This document shows, in pieces, positions 8,548 through 16,258 of a DNA stretch of 45,328 nucleotides (position 1 is the stretch's first letter; every line of letters starts with the position of its first letter). The notes under the pieces were generated by a model. That model searched no databases. It had not been told where the DNA came from and saw only the letters and a list, made by a program, of their open reading frames with translations. The stretch spans positions 1 to 45,328 of the forward strand of contig JAHEEN010000004.1 of the NCBI GenBank assembly GCA_024640685.1, written 5' to 3'. Source of the stretch: Rhodospirillaceae bacterium. Its GTDB lineage: Bacteria > Pseudomonadota > Gammaproteobacteria > Steroidobacterales > Rariloculaceae. Position numbers and translations under genes: made by a program.

Positions 8548-8628
8548 CGTTATGTATCCAATAACGGTTATTCTAACGGTTAGGCGTGTCGAGAGGCCCG
8601 GCTGCAGGCAGTTAACCGTTAATTAACG
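8548..8628. promoter_or_regulatory. Array of TAAC-S-GTTA palindromes, candidate metal-regulator operator
   Basis: Between the divergent YncE-like gene and the zinc operon there are three odd-centred 11-bp palindromes: ATAACGGTTAT (8561-8571), CTAACGGTTAG (8573-8583) and TTAACCGTTAA (8612-8622). The first two centres are 12 bp apart, one helical turn. The region also holds CGTTATGTATCCAATAACG (8548-8566) and the perfect 12-mer CGTTAATTAACG (8617-8628). The GTTAT...ATAAC orientation of the 19-mer resembles Zur boxes, but the spacer is longer than in the enterobacterial consensus, so the regulator is not assigned. Confidence 0.45.
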
Positions 8629-8698
8629 TGTCGAAGCTTTCGATCGGGCCAATTGAAAGCCATACTGCTATGCACGCCAGCAAGCTGGGAGTCGGATC

Positions 8699-9007
8699 AT
8701 GGTACGAACACTAAGTGCAATGACATTGCTGTTTCTAGCCAGCGCCGCTCACGCCCACACGCCGATCTGCGACTGCTATGACAACGGTGACGATACGATT
8801 ACCTGCGAGGGCGGTTTCAGCGACGGCGGCACCGCACAAGGCATTCCGATGCGGATCGTCGATACGTCCGGCCGCGTGCTGATCGAGGGCGCGATGAGTG
8901 ACAACAGCGATTTCACGTTTGCAAAGCCGAATGTCGACTTCCTCGTCGAGTTCGAGGGCGGCGAGGGGCATGTCATACAGATCGATGGCCGTGACATCGA
9001 GGAGTAG
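8699..9007 (+). CDS. Small exported His/CxC protein of zinc-uptake cluster
   Basis: 102 residues, first gene of the zinc operon. The signal peptide ends in AHA, and the mature protein would begin HTPICDCYDNGDD with a CxC pair (Cys24, Cys26) and a third cysteine at 36, followed by acidic strands (CEGGFSDGG, FLVEFEGGEGHVIQIDG). The C-terminal part looks like a small beta-sandwich. GGGAG seven bases before ATG 8699 supports the start. I know no named function. The histidine start, CxC and position suggest a periplasmic metal-handling or sensing role, which is inference. The next gene begins one base after its stop codon. Confidence 0.75.
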   Translation: MVRTLSAMTLLFLASAAHAHTPICDCYDNGDDTITCEGGFSDGGTAQGIPMRIVDTSGRVLIEGAMSDNSDFTFAKPNVDFLVEFEGGEGHVIQIDGRDIEE

Positions 9008-9008
9008 C

Positions 9009-9854
9009 ATGATTCGGCGAGACTCCGCGATGAGCGTGCGGCGCTGGGCGGTGCTGCTAGTCGCGATGTTCTTTTCGTCGGCCGAAGCGCACTTCCAGTT
9101 GCTCTACACGCCCGAGGCTGCGCTGCAGTCGTCGTCGGCCGTACCGCTCGCGCTGGTGTTCTCCCACCCGTTCAACAACGGCTACACGATGGACATGGGC
9201 GCGCCCGAGGAGTTCTATGTCGTCAGCCAGCGCGGTGCCGAAGCGCCTCGTCGAACGACGGACCTGATGGAGTTTCTCGAGCCGGTCACGTGGTCGGGGG
9301 TCGAGACTCAGGCCGCTGCATTCATAGCAAACCCGCCGCGGCGGGTGACCCGGTCATTGGGGGACTACACCTATGTGTTGAGGCCTGCGCCGTACTATGA
9401 GGCCGGGGAAGACAAGTACATTCAGCAGGTCACGAAGACCGTCATTAACGTCGGTGGCTTGCCCGGCGCGTGGGACGAGCCGCTCGGATTGCCGGTGGAG
9501 ATCGTGCCGCTAGACAAGCCTTACGCGAATTGGGTCGGCGGCGTATTCCGAGCGGTCGTGACCGCTGGTGGGCAGCCGGTACCGCACGCGGAGGTCGAGA
9601 TCGAGTATCTGAACCACGAGCCGCAGATCGATGCGCGGCGTTTCGACTCCGACGGGAAAGTCACGGCGCCGCAGGATTCGTTCATCACGTTGAGCATTCG
9701 CGCCGATGCGAACGGCCAGGTCATGATCGGCTTGCCGAAGGCTGGCTGGTGGGGCATCTGCGCGCTCGACCTGGACGACGGACTCGAGCACGACGGCAAA
9801 GAGTTGTCGCTCGATGCCGTGCTTTGGGTCCAGGCCAAGGACATGGTGCGCTGA
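9009..9854 (+). CDS. DUF4198-family periplasmic metal-associated protein
   Basis: 281 residues of the DUF4198 family, which occurs with nickel, cobalt and zinc transporters (NikK-like proteins). ATG 9009 is chosen since it follows the previous stop by one base and sits behind GGAG. The signal peptide ends in AEA, so the mature chain would start HFQLLYTP, the usual histidine start of this family. Inside are FSHPFNNGYTMDMGAPEEF and a C-terminal Ig-like region (GGQPVPHAEVEIEYLNH, then GQVMIGLPKAGWWGICAL). It probably binds metal in the periplasm and hands it to the uptake system encoded downstream. Which metal is not readable; zinc is suggested by znuABC. Confidence 0.8.
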   Translation: MIRRDSAMSVRRWAVLLVAMFFSSAEAHFQLLYTPEAALQSSSAVPLALVFSHPFNNGYTMDMGAPEEFYVVSQRGAEAPRRTTDLMEFLEPVTWSGVETQAAAFIANPPRRVTRSLGDYTYVLRPAPYYEAGEDKYIQQVTKTVINVGGLPGAWDEPLGLPVEIVPLDKPYANWVGGVFRAVVTAGGQPVPHAEVEIEYLNHEPQIDARRFDSDGKVTAPQDSFITLSIRADANGQVMIGLPKAGWWGICALDLDDGLEHDGKELSLDAVLWVQAKDMVR

Positions 9855-9864
9855 CGGTTCCGAT

Positions 9865-10512
9865 ATGAATGCCGTGACGACGTATGAGGTGCGACCCGCC
9901 GGCAGTCGCTACGAAGGTGCGGTCATATTGCTCGTGACGATCGCGGTCGTCGCAGTGCTGGCCCTCTACGTTCGCGAGCAAGGACGGTCCGATGACGTCG
10001 AGGAGATATTCGAGTGGCAGGTCAGCGCGTTCGCGACGCTGACGGGCGCCGATCAGGCGATCTACAACTCGCTGTACACAGTCGCCGAAGAGATTCCATA
10101 CATCTACGACGACATCAACTTCTCGAATGCACCCGGCGAGAAATTCCGATGGCCGTCGATCGAGGACTTTCAGTATTATCTGCTGCCGCCGTTTTACAAG
10201 GACACGAGTTGGGAGCAGAACGGCTCGCTGCAGTGGTCGCTGTATGAGCCGTTGCCCGAGGGCGAAATGCAGGGCTCGACGCTCTATCTCGGCACTGACG
10301 GGCAGCTACCGGGCCAAGGCTCTTTTCTGCTCGTCATCGGTCACGTCCATGCTGGGTTTACGAACAACAACGCGATCGTGATCTGGTGGAACGAGGCCAA
10401 CCACGTCGAGATGCCGGAGAGCGGGTTCCAGGACGGGCTGATACTGCGTGGCTGGCGCGAAGTCGTGCCGTATAGCGGCGAGCAGGAAGTCGATCGAATT
10501 TATGGGGAGTAG
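9865..10512 (+). CDS. DUF6162-like single-pass membrane protein
   Basis: 215 residues with one N-terminal transmembrane helix (about residues 18-37) and a periplasmic domain rich in aromatic residues and tryptophan (WPSIEDFQYYLLPPFY, SLYEPLPEGE). It has a histidine pair in VIGHVHAGF and another histidine in WWNEANHVEMPE. It matches my recollection of the DUF6162 family seen in zinc-uptake clusters; that name should be checked. ATG 9865 is taken because it lies just after the DUF4198 stop and just ahead of the helix. The stop is three bases before znuA, so it is in the same operon. Role unknown. Confidence 0.7.
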   Translation: MNAVTTYEVRPAGSRYEGAVILLVTIAVVAVLALYVREQGRSDDVEEIFEWQVSAFATLTGADQAIYNSLYTVAEEIPYIYDDINFSNAPGEKFRWPSIEDFQYYLLPPFYKDTSWEQNGSLQWSLYEPLPEGEMQGSTLYLGTDGQLPGQGSFLLVIGHVHAGFTNNNAIVIWWNEANHVEMPESGFQDGLILRGWREVVPYSGEQEVDRIYGE

Positions 10513-10515
10513 GGC

Positions 10516-11439
10516 ATGCGTCTGTCGGATCTAATACAGCGACCGTTGCTTGGTCTTGTAACGATCGTGCTCGCGTTTGCGGCCGGCGCCGCCGACGCGG
10601 CCGGCTTGAAAATCGGCATCACGCTGCATCCGTACTATAGCTTCGTCGCCAATATCGTCGGCGATCGCGCCGAGATCGTCCCGTTGATCGACGCCAACGC
10701 GAATCCCCACGGCTATGCGCCGCAGCCGAACGACATGATCCGGATGACGACGATGGACGTGTTGATCGTCAACGGCATCGGCCACGACGCGTGGGCATTC
10801 GAGATTCTCGATGCGGCCGGCGTCGCTGACACGCTGCAGCTGATCTACGCGAACGATGGCGTTTCTCTGATCCCGATTGCCGGCGATCCGAGCGGCGAGA
10901 AGATCGTCAACCCGCATACGTTCATCTCGACGACTGCGGCGATTCAACAGGTGTACACGATTGCCCGGCAGCTCGGCGAACGCGATCCGGACAACGCGAC
11001 GTATTTCCGTAACAACGCACGCCGTTACGCGCTCGAGATTCGGCGCTTACGCTCGGAGTTCGACGAGAAAGTCGTCGGCGTCAATCTGTCCAACTTCCGT
11101 TGTGCGACGATGCACAGCGGCTACGACTACATTTTGCAGGAGCTGGGCTTGCAAGTGACGGCGGTCATCGAGCCGCGCCACGGCGTCGAGCCGTCGGCGC
11201 GCCAGCTCGCCGATACGATCGATAGAATCGAGGCCGCCGACGTCAACGTGTTGTTCGCCGAGAAGTACTTCGCAAGCCGGCTGTCCGACACGATTCGCGA
11301 GGCGACCGGCGTCAACATGTATTCGATCTCACATATCAGCAGCGGCGAGTACACGGCCGAGAAGTTCGTCTCGGAAATGCGCGAGAACTTGGGGACGTTA
11401 GCCCGTGCGATCACCGACACGGCTGATGCTAGCCGTTGA
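10516..11439 (+). CDS. znuA: Zinc ABC transporter substrate-binding protein ZnuA
   Basis: 307 residues, cluster A-I metal-binding protein. After a signal peptide the mature part starts GLKIGITLHPYYSFVANIVGD. The three canonical histidine ligands are present: His65 in NANPHGYAP, His134 in NPHTFIS and His200 in CATMHSGYDY; His273 in SISHISSGEY may be the fourth. It lacks the long His/Asp-rich loop of enterobacterial ZnuA. The protein captures Zn(II) (Mn(II) is possible for the family) in the periplasm for the ZnuBC permease encoded immediately downstream. A strong GGGGAG overlaps the preceding stop codon just before the ATG. Confidence 0.9.
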   Translation: MRLSDLIQRPLLGLVTIVLAFAAGAADAAGLKIGITLHPYYSFVANIVGDRAEIVPLIDANANPHGYAPQPNDMIRMTTMDVLIVNGIGHDAWAFEILDAAGVADTLQLIYANDGVSLIPIAGDPSGEKIVNPHTFISTTAAIQQVYTIARQLGERDPDNATYFRNNARRYALEIRRLRSEFDEKVVGVNLSNFRCATMHSGYDYILQELGLQVTAVIEPRHGVEPSARQLADTIDRIEAADVNVLFAEKYFASRLSDTIREATGVNMYSISHISSGEYTAEKFVSEMRENLGTLARAITDTADASR

Positions 11440-11446
11440 GCCACGT

Positions 11447-12178
11447 ATGAACGAACGGCGTATTCACGGTCCGGCGATCGAGCTCGACGGCGTAAGCCTA
11501 ACGCTGGGTGCGACGCGCATCCTCGAGAACGTCAGCTTCTCGGTCGCAGCCGGCAGTATCCACTGCGTCATTGGCGCGAACGGTGGCGGCAAGACGTCGC
11601 TTGTGCGTTCGATGCTCGGCCAGATGCCGCACACCGGACGAATTCAGATTCAGTGGCATGACAATCGTGTCGTTGGCTATGTGCCGCAGGTACTCGACTT
11701 CGACAAGACGTTACCGGTCACAGTCAACGATTTCATGGCGATGGCGTGTCAGCGGCGCCCGGTCTTTCTCGGTGTCTCGAAGTCGAGAAGGCAGGAGATC
11801 GACGAGGTTCTCGAGCGATTGGGTCTGGCAGGGAAGGGCCGTTACAAGCTCGGCACGTTGTCCGGCGGTGAGCGGCAGCGTGTGTTGTTCGCCCAAGCCT
11901 TGATTCCCGAGCCGGCATTGCTCGTGCTCGACGAGCCGATGACTGGACTCGACGTCGCAGGACACGATCTGATCGAACGCTCGATTGTCGAGTTCGCCCA
12001 AGCCGGCGGCACGGTCGTCTGGATCAACCACGACATCGTCCAGGTCAAGGAGATCGCCGATACCGTGACCTACGTCGATCGCGAGGTGCGGCTGCAGGGC
12101 AACGCACGGGAAGTGCTAGCGAGCGGTGTTGCGGCCGGGCTGTTCCCGAGTCTCGCAAACGCCTTGCCGGCGACGTAG
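11447..12178 (+). CDS. znuC: Zinc ABC transporter ATP-binding protein ZnuC
   Basis: 243 residues with all ABC ATPase motifs: Walker A GANGGGKTS, a Q-loop in GYVPQVLDF, signature LSGGERQRV, Walker B LLVLDEP, D-loop GLDVA and H-loop WINHD. It powers the ZnuB permease from the cytoplasmic face. The start is uncertain: ATG 11447 gives a normal N-terminus, while ATG 11426 lies inside the end of znuA and would overlap it; neither has a strong ribosome site, which fits translational coupling. The gene sits between znuA and znuB in the same direction with short spacings. Confidence 0.88.
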   Translation: MNERRIHGPAIELDGVSLTLGATRILENVSFSVAAGSIHCVIGANGGGKTSLVRSMLGQMPHTGRIQIQWHDNRVVGYVPQVLDFDKTLPVTVNDFMAMACQRRPVFLGVSKSRRQEIDEVLERLGLAGKGRYKLGTLSGGERQRVLFAQALIPEPALLVLDEPMTGLDVAGHDLIERSIVEFAQAGGTVVWINHDIVQVKEIADTVTYVDREVRLQGNAREVLASGVAAGLFPSLANALPAT

Positions 12179-12193
12179 GCGCTAGAGACCGCG

Positions 12194-13099
12194 ATGGATT
12201 GGTTCTACGACATACCGCGTCAGTTCCTGATCGGCTTGGCCGATGAAGGTATTATCCATTACACGTTTTTATATGAGTTCGTCGTCAACGGGTTCCTCTG
12301 TGCGTTCGTCATTGGTCCGCTGCTGGGCGGCATCGGCACGATGGTCGTCGTCAAGCGGATGGCGTTCTTCTCGCAGGCGATCGGCAACGCTGCGCTGACC
12401 GGCGTCGCCGTTGGCGTAATCATCGGCGAATCGTATACGGCGCCGTATATGTCGATGTTCGGCTTCTGCATATTATTCGGGCTGTTGCTGAACTTCTCGA
12501 AGAACCGAACGAAGATGTCGTCGGATACGCTGATCGGCGTGTTCTTGTCGATTTCGCTAGCGATCGGCGCGACGACGCTTCTATGGGTCTCGGCGCGCGT
12601 CAATACGCACATTCTCGACACCGTGATGTTCGGCTCGATATTGACCGTCAATACGACCGACATGAACGTGTTGCTCGTCACGGCCGTATTGACGGCGCTG
12701 GTGGCGCTGCCGCTCTACAACCAGATGCTGCTCGGCAGCCTGAACCCGAGCCTCGCGCACGTGCGTGGCGTACGTGTGCACCTGCTCGAATATGTGTTCG
12801 TCTTGCTCGTGACGATATTGACGGTTGCTTGCGTCAAAATCGTAGGCGCCGTTCTTGTCGAGGCGCTACTGTTGATACCTGCAGCGGCAGCGCGCAATCT
12901 CAATCGCTCGATTCGCGGCTTCGTGCTGTGGAGCATCGCGTTTTCGACGATCAGTTGTTTGGTCGGCATTTACGCACCGATGCGCTGGGATCTGCCGGTG
13001 CCGTCGGGCGGTGCGATTATCCTGTCGGCAGCGACAATATTCTTGATCACGATGGGCATCCGCATGGTCGTGCCGCGGTTTCGCGAGGCGGCGCTTTGA
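12194..13099 (+). CDS. znuB: Zinc ABC transporter permease ZnuB
   Basis: 301 residues of the ABC-3 metal permease family, with about eight transmembrane helices. A family-typical stretch VVVKRMAFFSQAIGNAALTGVAVG lies near the N-terminus and contains the segment that contacts the ATPase. KIVGAVLVEALLLIPAAAARNLNRS occurs in the last third; the VG-A-L--ALL--PAA-A pattern there is diagnostic of ZnuB/MntB-type permeases. It forms the zinc channel with ZnuC. It starts 15 bases after znuC, and the degenerate binding protein follows 25 bases after its stop. Confidence 0.9.
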   Translation: MDWFYDIPRQFLIGLADEGIIHYTFLYEFVVNGFLCAFVIGPLLGGIGTMVVVKRMAFFSQAIGNAALTGVAVGVIIGESYTAPYMSMFGFCILFGLLLNFSKNRTKMSSDTLIGVFLSISLAIGATTLLWVSARVNTHILDTVMFGSILTVNTTDMNVLLVTAVLTALVALPLYNQMLLGSLNPSLAHVRGVRVHLLEYVFVLLVTILTVACVKIVGAVLVEALLLIPAAAARNLNRSIRGFVLWSIAFSTISCLVGIYAPMRWDLPVPSGGAIILSAATIFLITMGIRMVVPRFREAAL

Positions 13100-13124
13100 C
13101 GGAGTCGGCAGAGGAGGTCTGAAA

Positions 13125-14102
13125 GTGGCAATGATGAAGCTTTCTGAGATCGTCCGGTTCGGTGTGTTTGCCGGCGCCTTGTTGTCTGCCGGTTGGGTAC
13201 GAGCGGCCGACGAGCCGACTGCGACCGTCGTGACGGGCATGCAGGCGACATACTCGCTGGCCGTCGCGCTGACGGCCGACACGCCTATCGACGTCGTCAA
13301 TGTGCCAGCCGATGGCCGGCAGTTGACGTTGCTCAGGGACTACATCGGTCGACGCATGGACAGGCTCGCTCCGACGTTCGCCGATGCGAGCGCCGTCGTA
13401 TCCGTGACGAATGCATTGCCAGGCGACCCAATCTATCGCTTTGCGCGCGAGGCTAATATCCGAATCGTCAACATCGATGCGGCGATTCCGTGGTCGCTGA
13501 CGTCACCCGGTGTCGCGTTGACGGACGCGCCGGTATCGGACGTTGCCTGGGGCGTCGACACGGACACGCCGGATGCAGCGACGAGTCCGTATTTCTGGCT
13601 CAGCATTTCGAACACGATTCGAATGGCCGACTTGATCGCACATGACTTGGCGGAGATGTTCCCCGACTCTGCGCCCGCGATTGCGCGGAATCTCGACACG
13701 TTGAAGCGCGGCCTGCTCGCGGTCAGAAACGAGTATCAGAACCGCTTGATCGAGATCGGCGATGACACGGTCTTTGCGTTGACCGGAGATTTCGTCTACT
13801 TGACGAACGACATGGGGCTTTTCGTCGATGGTTACTTCATTAAGCAGGACATTCGCTGGACCGAAGACGATCTTGCGGCACTGACACGGCATCTCGAGGA
13901 CAGTGGCATCCGCGTCGTGCTCCACAAATGGCTGCCGAGCGATGAGATTCAACAGGCGATCGCTGCGGCCGGTGCCGAGCTCGTCGTTCTCAATACGGCC
14001 GATCCTGGCCTAGTCGCCGACCGACAACTCGTTGCCGATGGCTTGCAGCAGATTCTCGAGCGCAACCTCGAGGCGTTGTTTTCGGCGCTGGCGGGCGACT
14101 AG
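13125..14102 (+). CDS. ZnuA-like protein lacking the histidine metal ligands
   Basis: 325 residues with the overall fold of cluster A-I metal-binding proteins and a signal peptide. GTG 13125 is the likely start: AGGAGG lies seven bases upstream. It aligns by pattern with ZnuA in the SPYFWLSISNTIRMADLIAHDL helix region, normally DPHFWLD..., but tyrosine (Tyr156) replaces the ligand histidine. The third ligand site, normally HDAFGYL, reads TGDFVYLTNDMGL, with Gly at the ligand position. The first-ligand loop reads PADGRQLT rather than PHxY. All three histidines are therefore missing. It closes the zinc operon. It may bind something else, act as an accessory, or be decaying, though its reading frame is intact. 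Confidence 0.75.
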   Translation: MAMMKLSEIVRFGVFAGALLSAGWVRAADEPTATVVTGMQATYSLAVALTADTPIDVVNVPADGRQLTLLRDYIGRRMDRLAPTFADASAVVSVTNALPGDPIYRFAREANIRIVNIDAAIPWSLTSPGVALTDAPVSDVAWGVDTDTPDAATSPYFWLSISNTIRMADLIAHDLAEMFPDSAPAIARNLDTLKRGLLAVRNEYQNRLIEIGDDTVFALTGDFVYLTNDMGLFVDGYFIKQDIRWTEDDLAALTRHLEDSGIRVVLHKWLPSDEIQQAIAAAGAELVVLNTADPGLVADRQLVADGLQQILERNLEALFSALAGD

Positions 14103-14246
14103 CAGTCTGTCAAAAAAATCTCAGAGGAGTGCAGTTCAAGGCGAAAACGCTCGAGAAAGCGCAGTGTACACGCCAGTACATGAGCATTTTGAGAGCGTTT
14201 TCAACGCCGAAATGTGCCGTCTGAGATTTTTTTGACAGACTGCTAG
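14099..14246. repeat. 148-bp inverted-repeat element (MITE-like), also a bidirectional terminator
   Basis: The ends are a perfect inverted repeat of 27 bases: 14099-14125 matches the reverse complement of 14220-14246. Each arm contains a run of seven A/T next to GTCTGTC or GACAGAC. The interior is partly palindromic too: GCGAAAACGCTC on the left and GAGAGCGTTTTC on the right, so the whole unit can fold into one long hairpin. The stop codons of both flanking convergent genes (TAG at 14100-14102, and CTA at 14243-14245 read on the minus strand) lie inside the arms. No transposase is inside. No second copy was noticed in this window. Confidence 0.7.
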
Positions 14247-15220
14247 AGCCAGCGGCGCCACTTGAAGAGGAGTGCAAGGCCGACGCCGAGCATTGCCATG
14301 ACGACGAGCGACAGGCCGAACGCAGACGAGTCCTCGGTACCCGGTAGGCCTGCGACGTTCATGCCGAGCAGACCTGTGACGAAAGTCAGCGGCAGGAAGA
14401 TTGCCGCTATGATCGACAGCAGGTAGATGCGCGAGTTCTGCTCTTGCGCAATGCGGTTCATGAGCTCCTCCTGCAGCACGATCGCGCGTTCCCTGACGAG
14501 CTCTAAGTCCTCGAGGAAACGGGTGATGCGATCCGCCTGCTCGCGCAGCGCTTCCTCCTCATGACGCGAGAACAGCGGTCCGGGATTGCGATAGAGCCGG
14601 TCTAGCGCGTCGCGTTGCGGCGCGAGGTAGCGGCGGATGGCCGCCGTTCGCCGCCGAATGGCGCCGACTTCGGTGCGCAGCGCGGTTGACTCGGCGTTTG
14701 GCGCATCGTTCTCGGTTGCCTCGACGAGATCTTCGATGCTGTCGACGATGACGCCGATGCGCTCGGCGATGAATTCGACGAGCGTTACGACGAACTCGCC
14801 TACCGTTCGCGGTCCCTGGCCGGCATCGATCGCGTCGCGAACGTCTTGAACCGAAAAGATCCGGCGGCGGCGCACCGAGATGATTCGTCCGGGCTCGATC
14901 CAGAGCCTGACGGCAACCATGTCGTCGGGACGGGCGCCGGGATTCATGTTGACGCCGCGCAGCACGAGCAGCAGGCCGCGGTCGGACGACACGGCACGCG
15001 GCCGCGTCTCGTTTGCGAGCAATGCGTCCTCGATCAGGCTATCGATATCGCTGCGATCTGAAATCCAGGCACGCGCGGCCGGGACGTTGAGATCGAGATG
15101 CAGCCAGACGACGCTATCGCGTCCGAGCGCGGCGTCTAGCGACTCGGGTTCGATAGGCTGTCCGCCGCCTCGACCGTCGAGCTCGACGGCATGCACGAAC
15201 GGTGAGTCGTTGGGCGTCAC
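14243..15220 (-). CDS. zntB: CorA-family transporter, ZntB-like
   Basis: 325 residues: a large cytoplasmic N-terminal domain with a long helical stalk (about residues 140-260) and two C-terminal membrane helices. The signature loop reads GMNVAGLPG, closer to the GMNVGGIPG of zinc-specific ZntB than to the GMNFxxMPE of magnesium CorA, and the length equals ZntB. It should conduct Zn(II) across the inner membrane, which fits the convergent zinc-uptake operon next door. The GTG start at 15220 overlaps the stop of the mechanosensitive channel gene (GTGA), so it is the second gene of that pair. The 3' end lies inside the inverted-repeat element. Confidence 0.83.
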   Translation of the reverse strand: MTPNDSPFVHAVELDGRGGGQPIEPESLDAALGRDSVVWLHLDLNVPAARAWISDRSDIDSLIEDALLANETRPRAVSSDRGLLLVLRGVNMNPGARPDDMVAVRLWIEPGRIISVRRRRIFSVQDVRDAIDAGQGPRTVGEFVVTLVEFIAERIGVIVDSIEDLVEATENDAPNAESTALRTEVGAIRRRTAAIRRYLAPQRDALDRLYRNPGPLFSRHEEEALREQADRITRFLEDLELVRERAIVLQEELMNRIAQEQNSRIYLLSIIAAIFLPLTFVTGLLGMNVAGLPGTEDSSAFGLSLVVMAMLGVGLALLFKWRRWL

Positions 15221-16116
15221 GCGTCAGTCTCGGACGTTGCCGACGTCGTGCCCAGCATCTCGACCTGTAGTGGCTGCTGCATATCGAAGTGCACGTCGCG
15301 CTGCGGGAACGCGACGACGATGTCGTTCTCCGCGAACAGCTCGGTGATACGGAACCGCAGGTCGCTTCTGATTTTGCGCAGCTCGCGCTCACCGCCAGCG
15401 TTTGCCCAGAAATAGGCGTCGAATACGAGCGCGTTGTCACCGAAGTCGTCGAAGATCACGCTCGGCTTCGGATCCTCATTGACCCCGTCGTGCTCGTCGA
15501 GCGCTTGATAGATTAATCTCTCGACACTGCGCACCGGCGACCCGTAGGCGACGCCGACGCGGACCATTGTGCGTATCTGATCGTCGATAAGCGTCCAGTT
15601 AACGACCGTGTTCTCGAGAATTGCGCTGTTGGGTACGAGCATGTGAACGCCGTCGACGCGCCGAATCTGCGTCGAGCGGACGCCGATCAGCTCGACGGTG
15701 CCTTGCGAGCCGCCGACTTCGACAAAGTCGCCTATGCGTACCGGCCGCTCGGACATCAGGATCCAGCCGCTGATGAAATTATTGATGATGTTCTGTGCGC
15801 CGAAGCCTACGCCGATTGCGACTGCACCGGAGACGAACGCGAACGCCGTCAGCGGGACGTGAAGCAAGCCCAACGCCGTGATCGCGACGATGACGAGCAG
15901 CATGTAAAACAGTACGCGGCGAACCGCGACGATTGCGTCGCGCTCCATCTGCGTTTTCTTGAGCCGTCGGCCCACGGCCCGGTCGATCCACCGGCTTACG
16001 AATATGCCGATCGTGACGAGAACTAGGACCAGCACTAACTGACTTACCGTAATGACTGCGCCGTCGCTGAGCGAGATTAGTGGGTAGTTCCAGACGGCGA
16101 GCACTCGGTCCCACAT
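15217..16116 (-). CDS. MscS-family mechanosensitive ion channel
   Basis: 299 residues. Three N-terminal membrane helices lead into the pore-lining segment (GAVAIGVGFGAQNIINNFISG), followed by the beta-domain hallmark RPVRIGDFVEVGG, then GTVELIGVRSTQIRRVDG and LVPNSAILENTVVNW. These are standard MscS features, and the length matches the small MscS type. It would open under membrane tension to release solutes during osmotic downshock. It precedes zntB on the minus strand with a four-base overlap. The upstream spacer to divergent tamA holds the likely promoters of both. Confidence 0.9.
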   Translation of the reverse strand: MWDRVLAVWNYPLISLSDGAVITVSQLVLVLVLVTIGIFVSRWIDRAVGRRLKKTQMERDAIVAVRRVLFYMLLVIVAITALGLLHVPLTAFAFVSGAVAIGVGFGAQNIINNFISGWILMSERPVRIGDFVEVGGSQGTVELIGVRSTQIRRVDGVHMLVPNSAILENTVVNWTLIDDQIRTMVRVGVAYGSPVRSVERLIYQALDEHDGVNEDPKPSVIFDDFGDNALVFDAYFWANAGGERELRKIRSDLRFRITELFAENDIVVAFPQRDVHFDMQQPLQVEMLGTTSATSETDA

Positions 16117-16258
16117 GGATTGACGGCCTCACTAGGCTAGCAAATGGAGGATTGGCCTTACGGCGCGGTTGCTACAATACCACCCGGGCCGTGCACAAGG
16201 CATTCCGCGTGGTTCGGCAGGGAACCACGGTACCTAAGAGCTTGACTAAGCTTTCGCA

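Noticed and set aside
14107-14240. CRISPR-like repeat
   Set aside because: There is a single inverted repeat rather than spaced direct repeats, and no cas genes are in the window.
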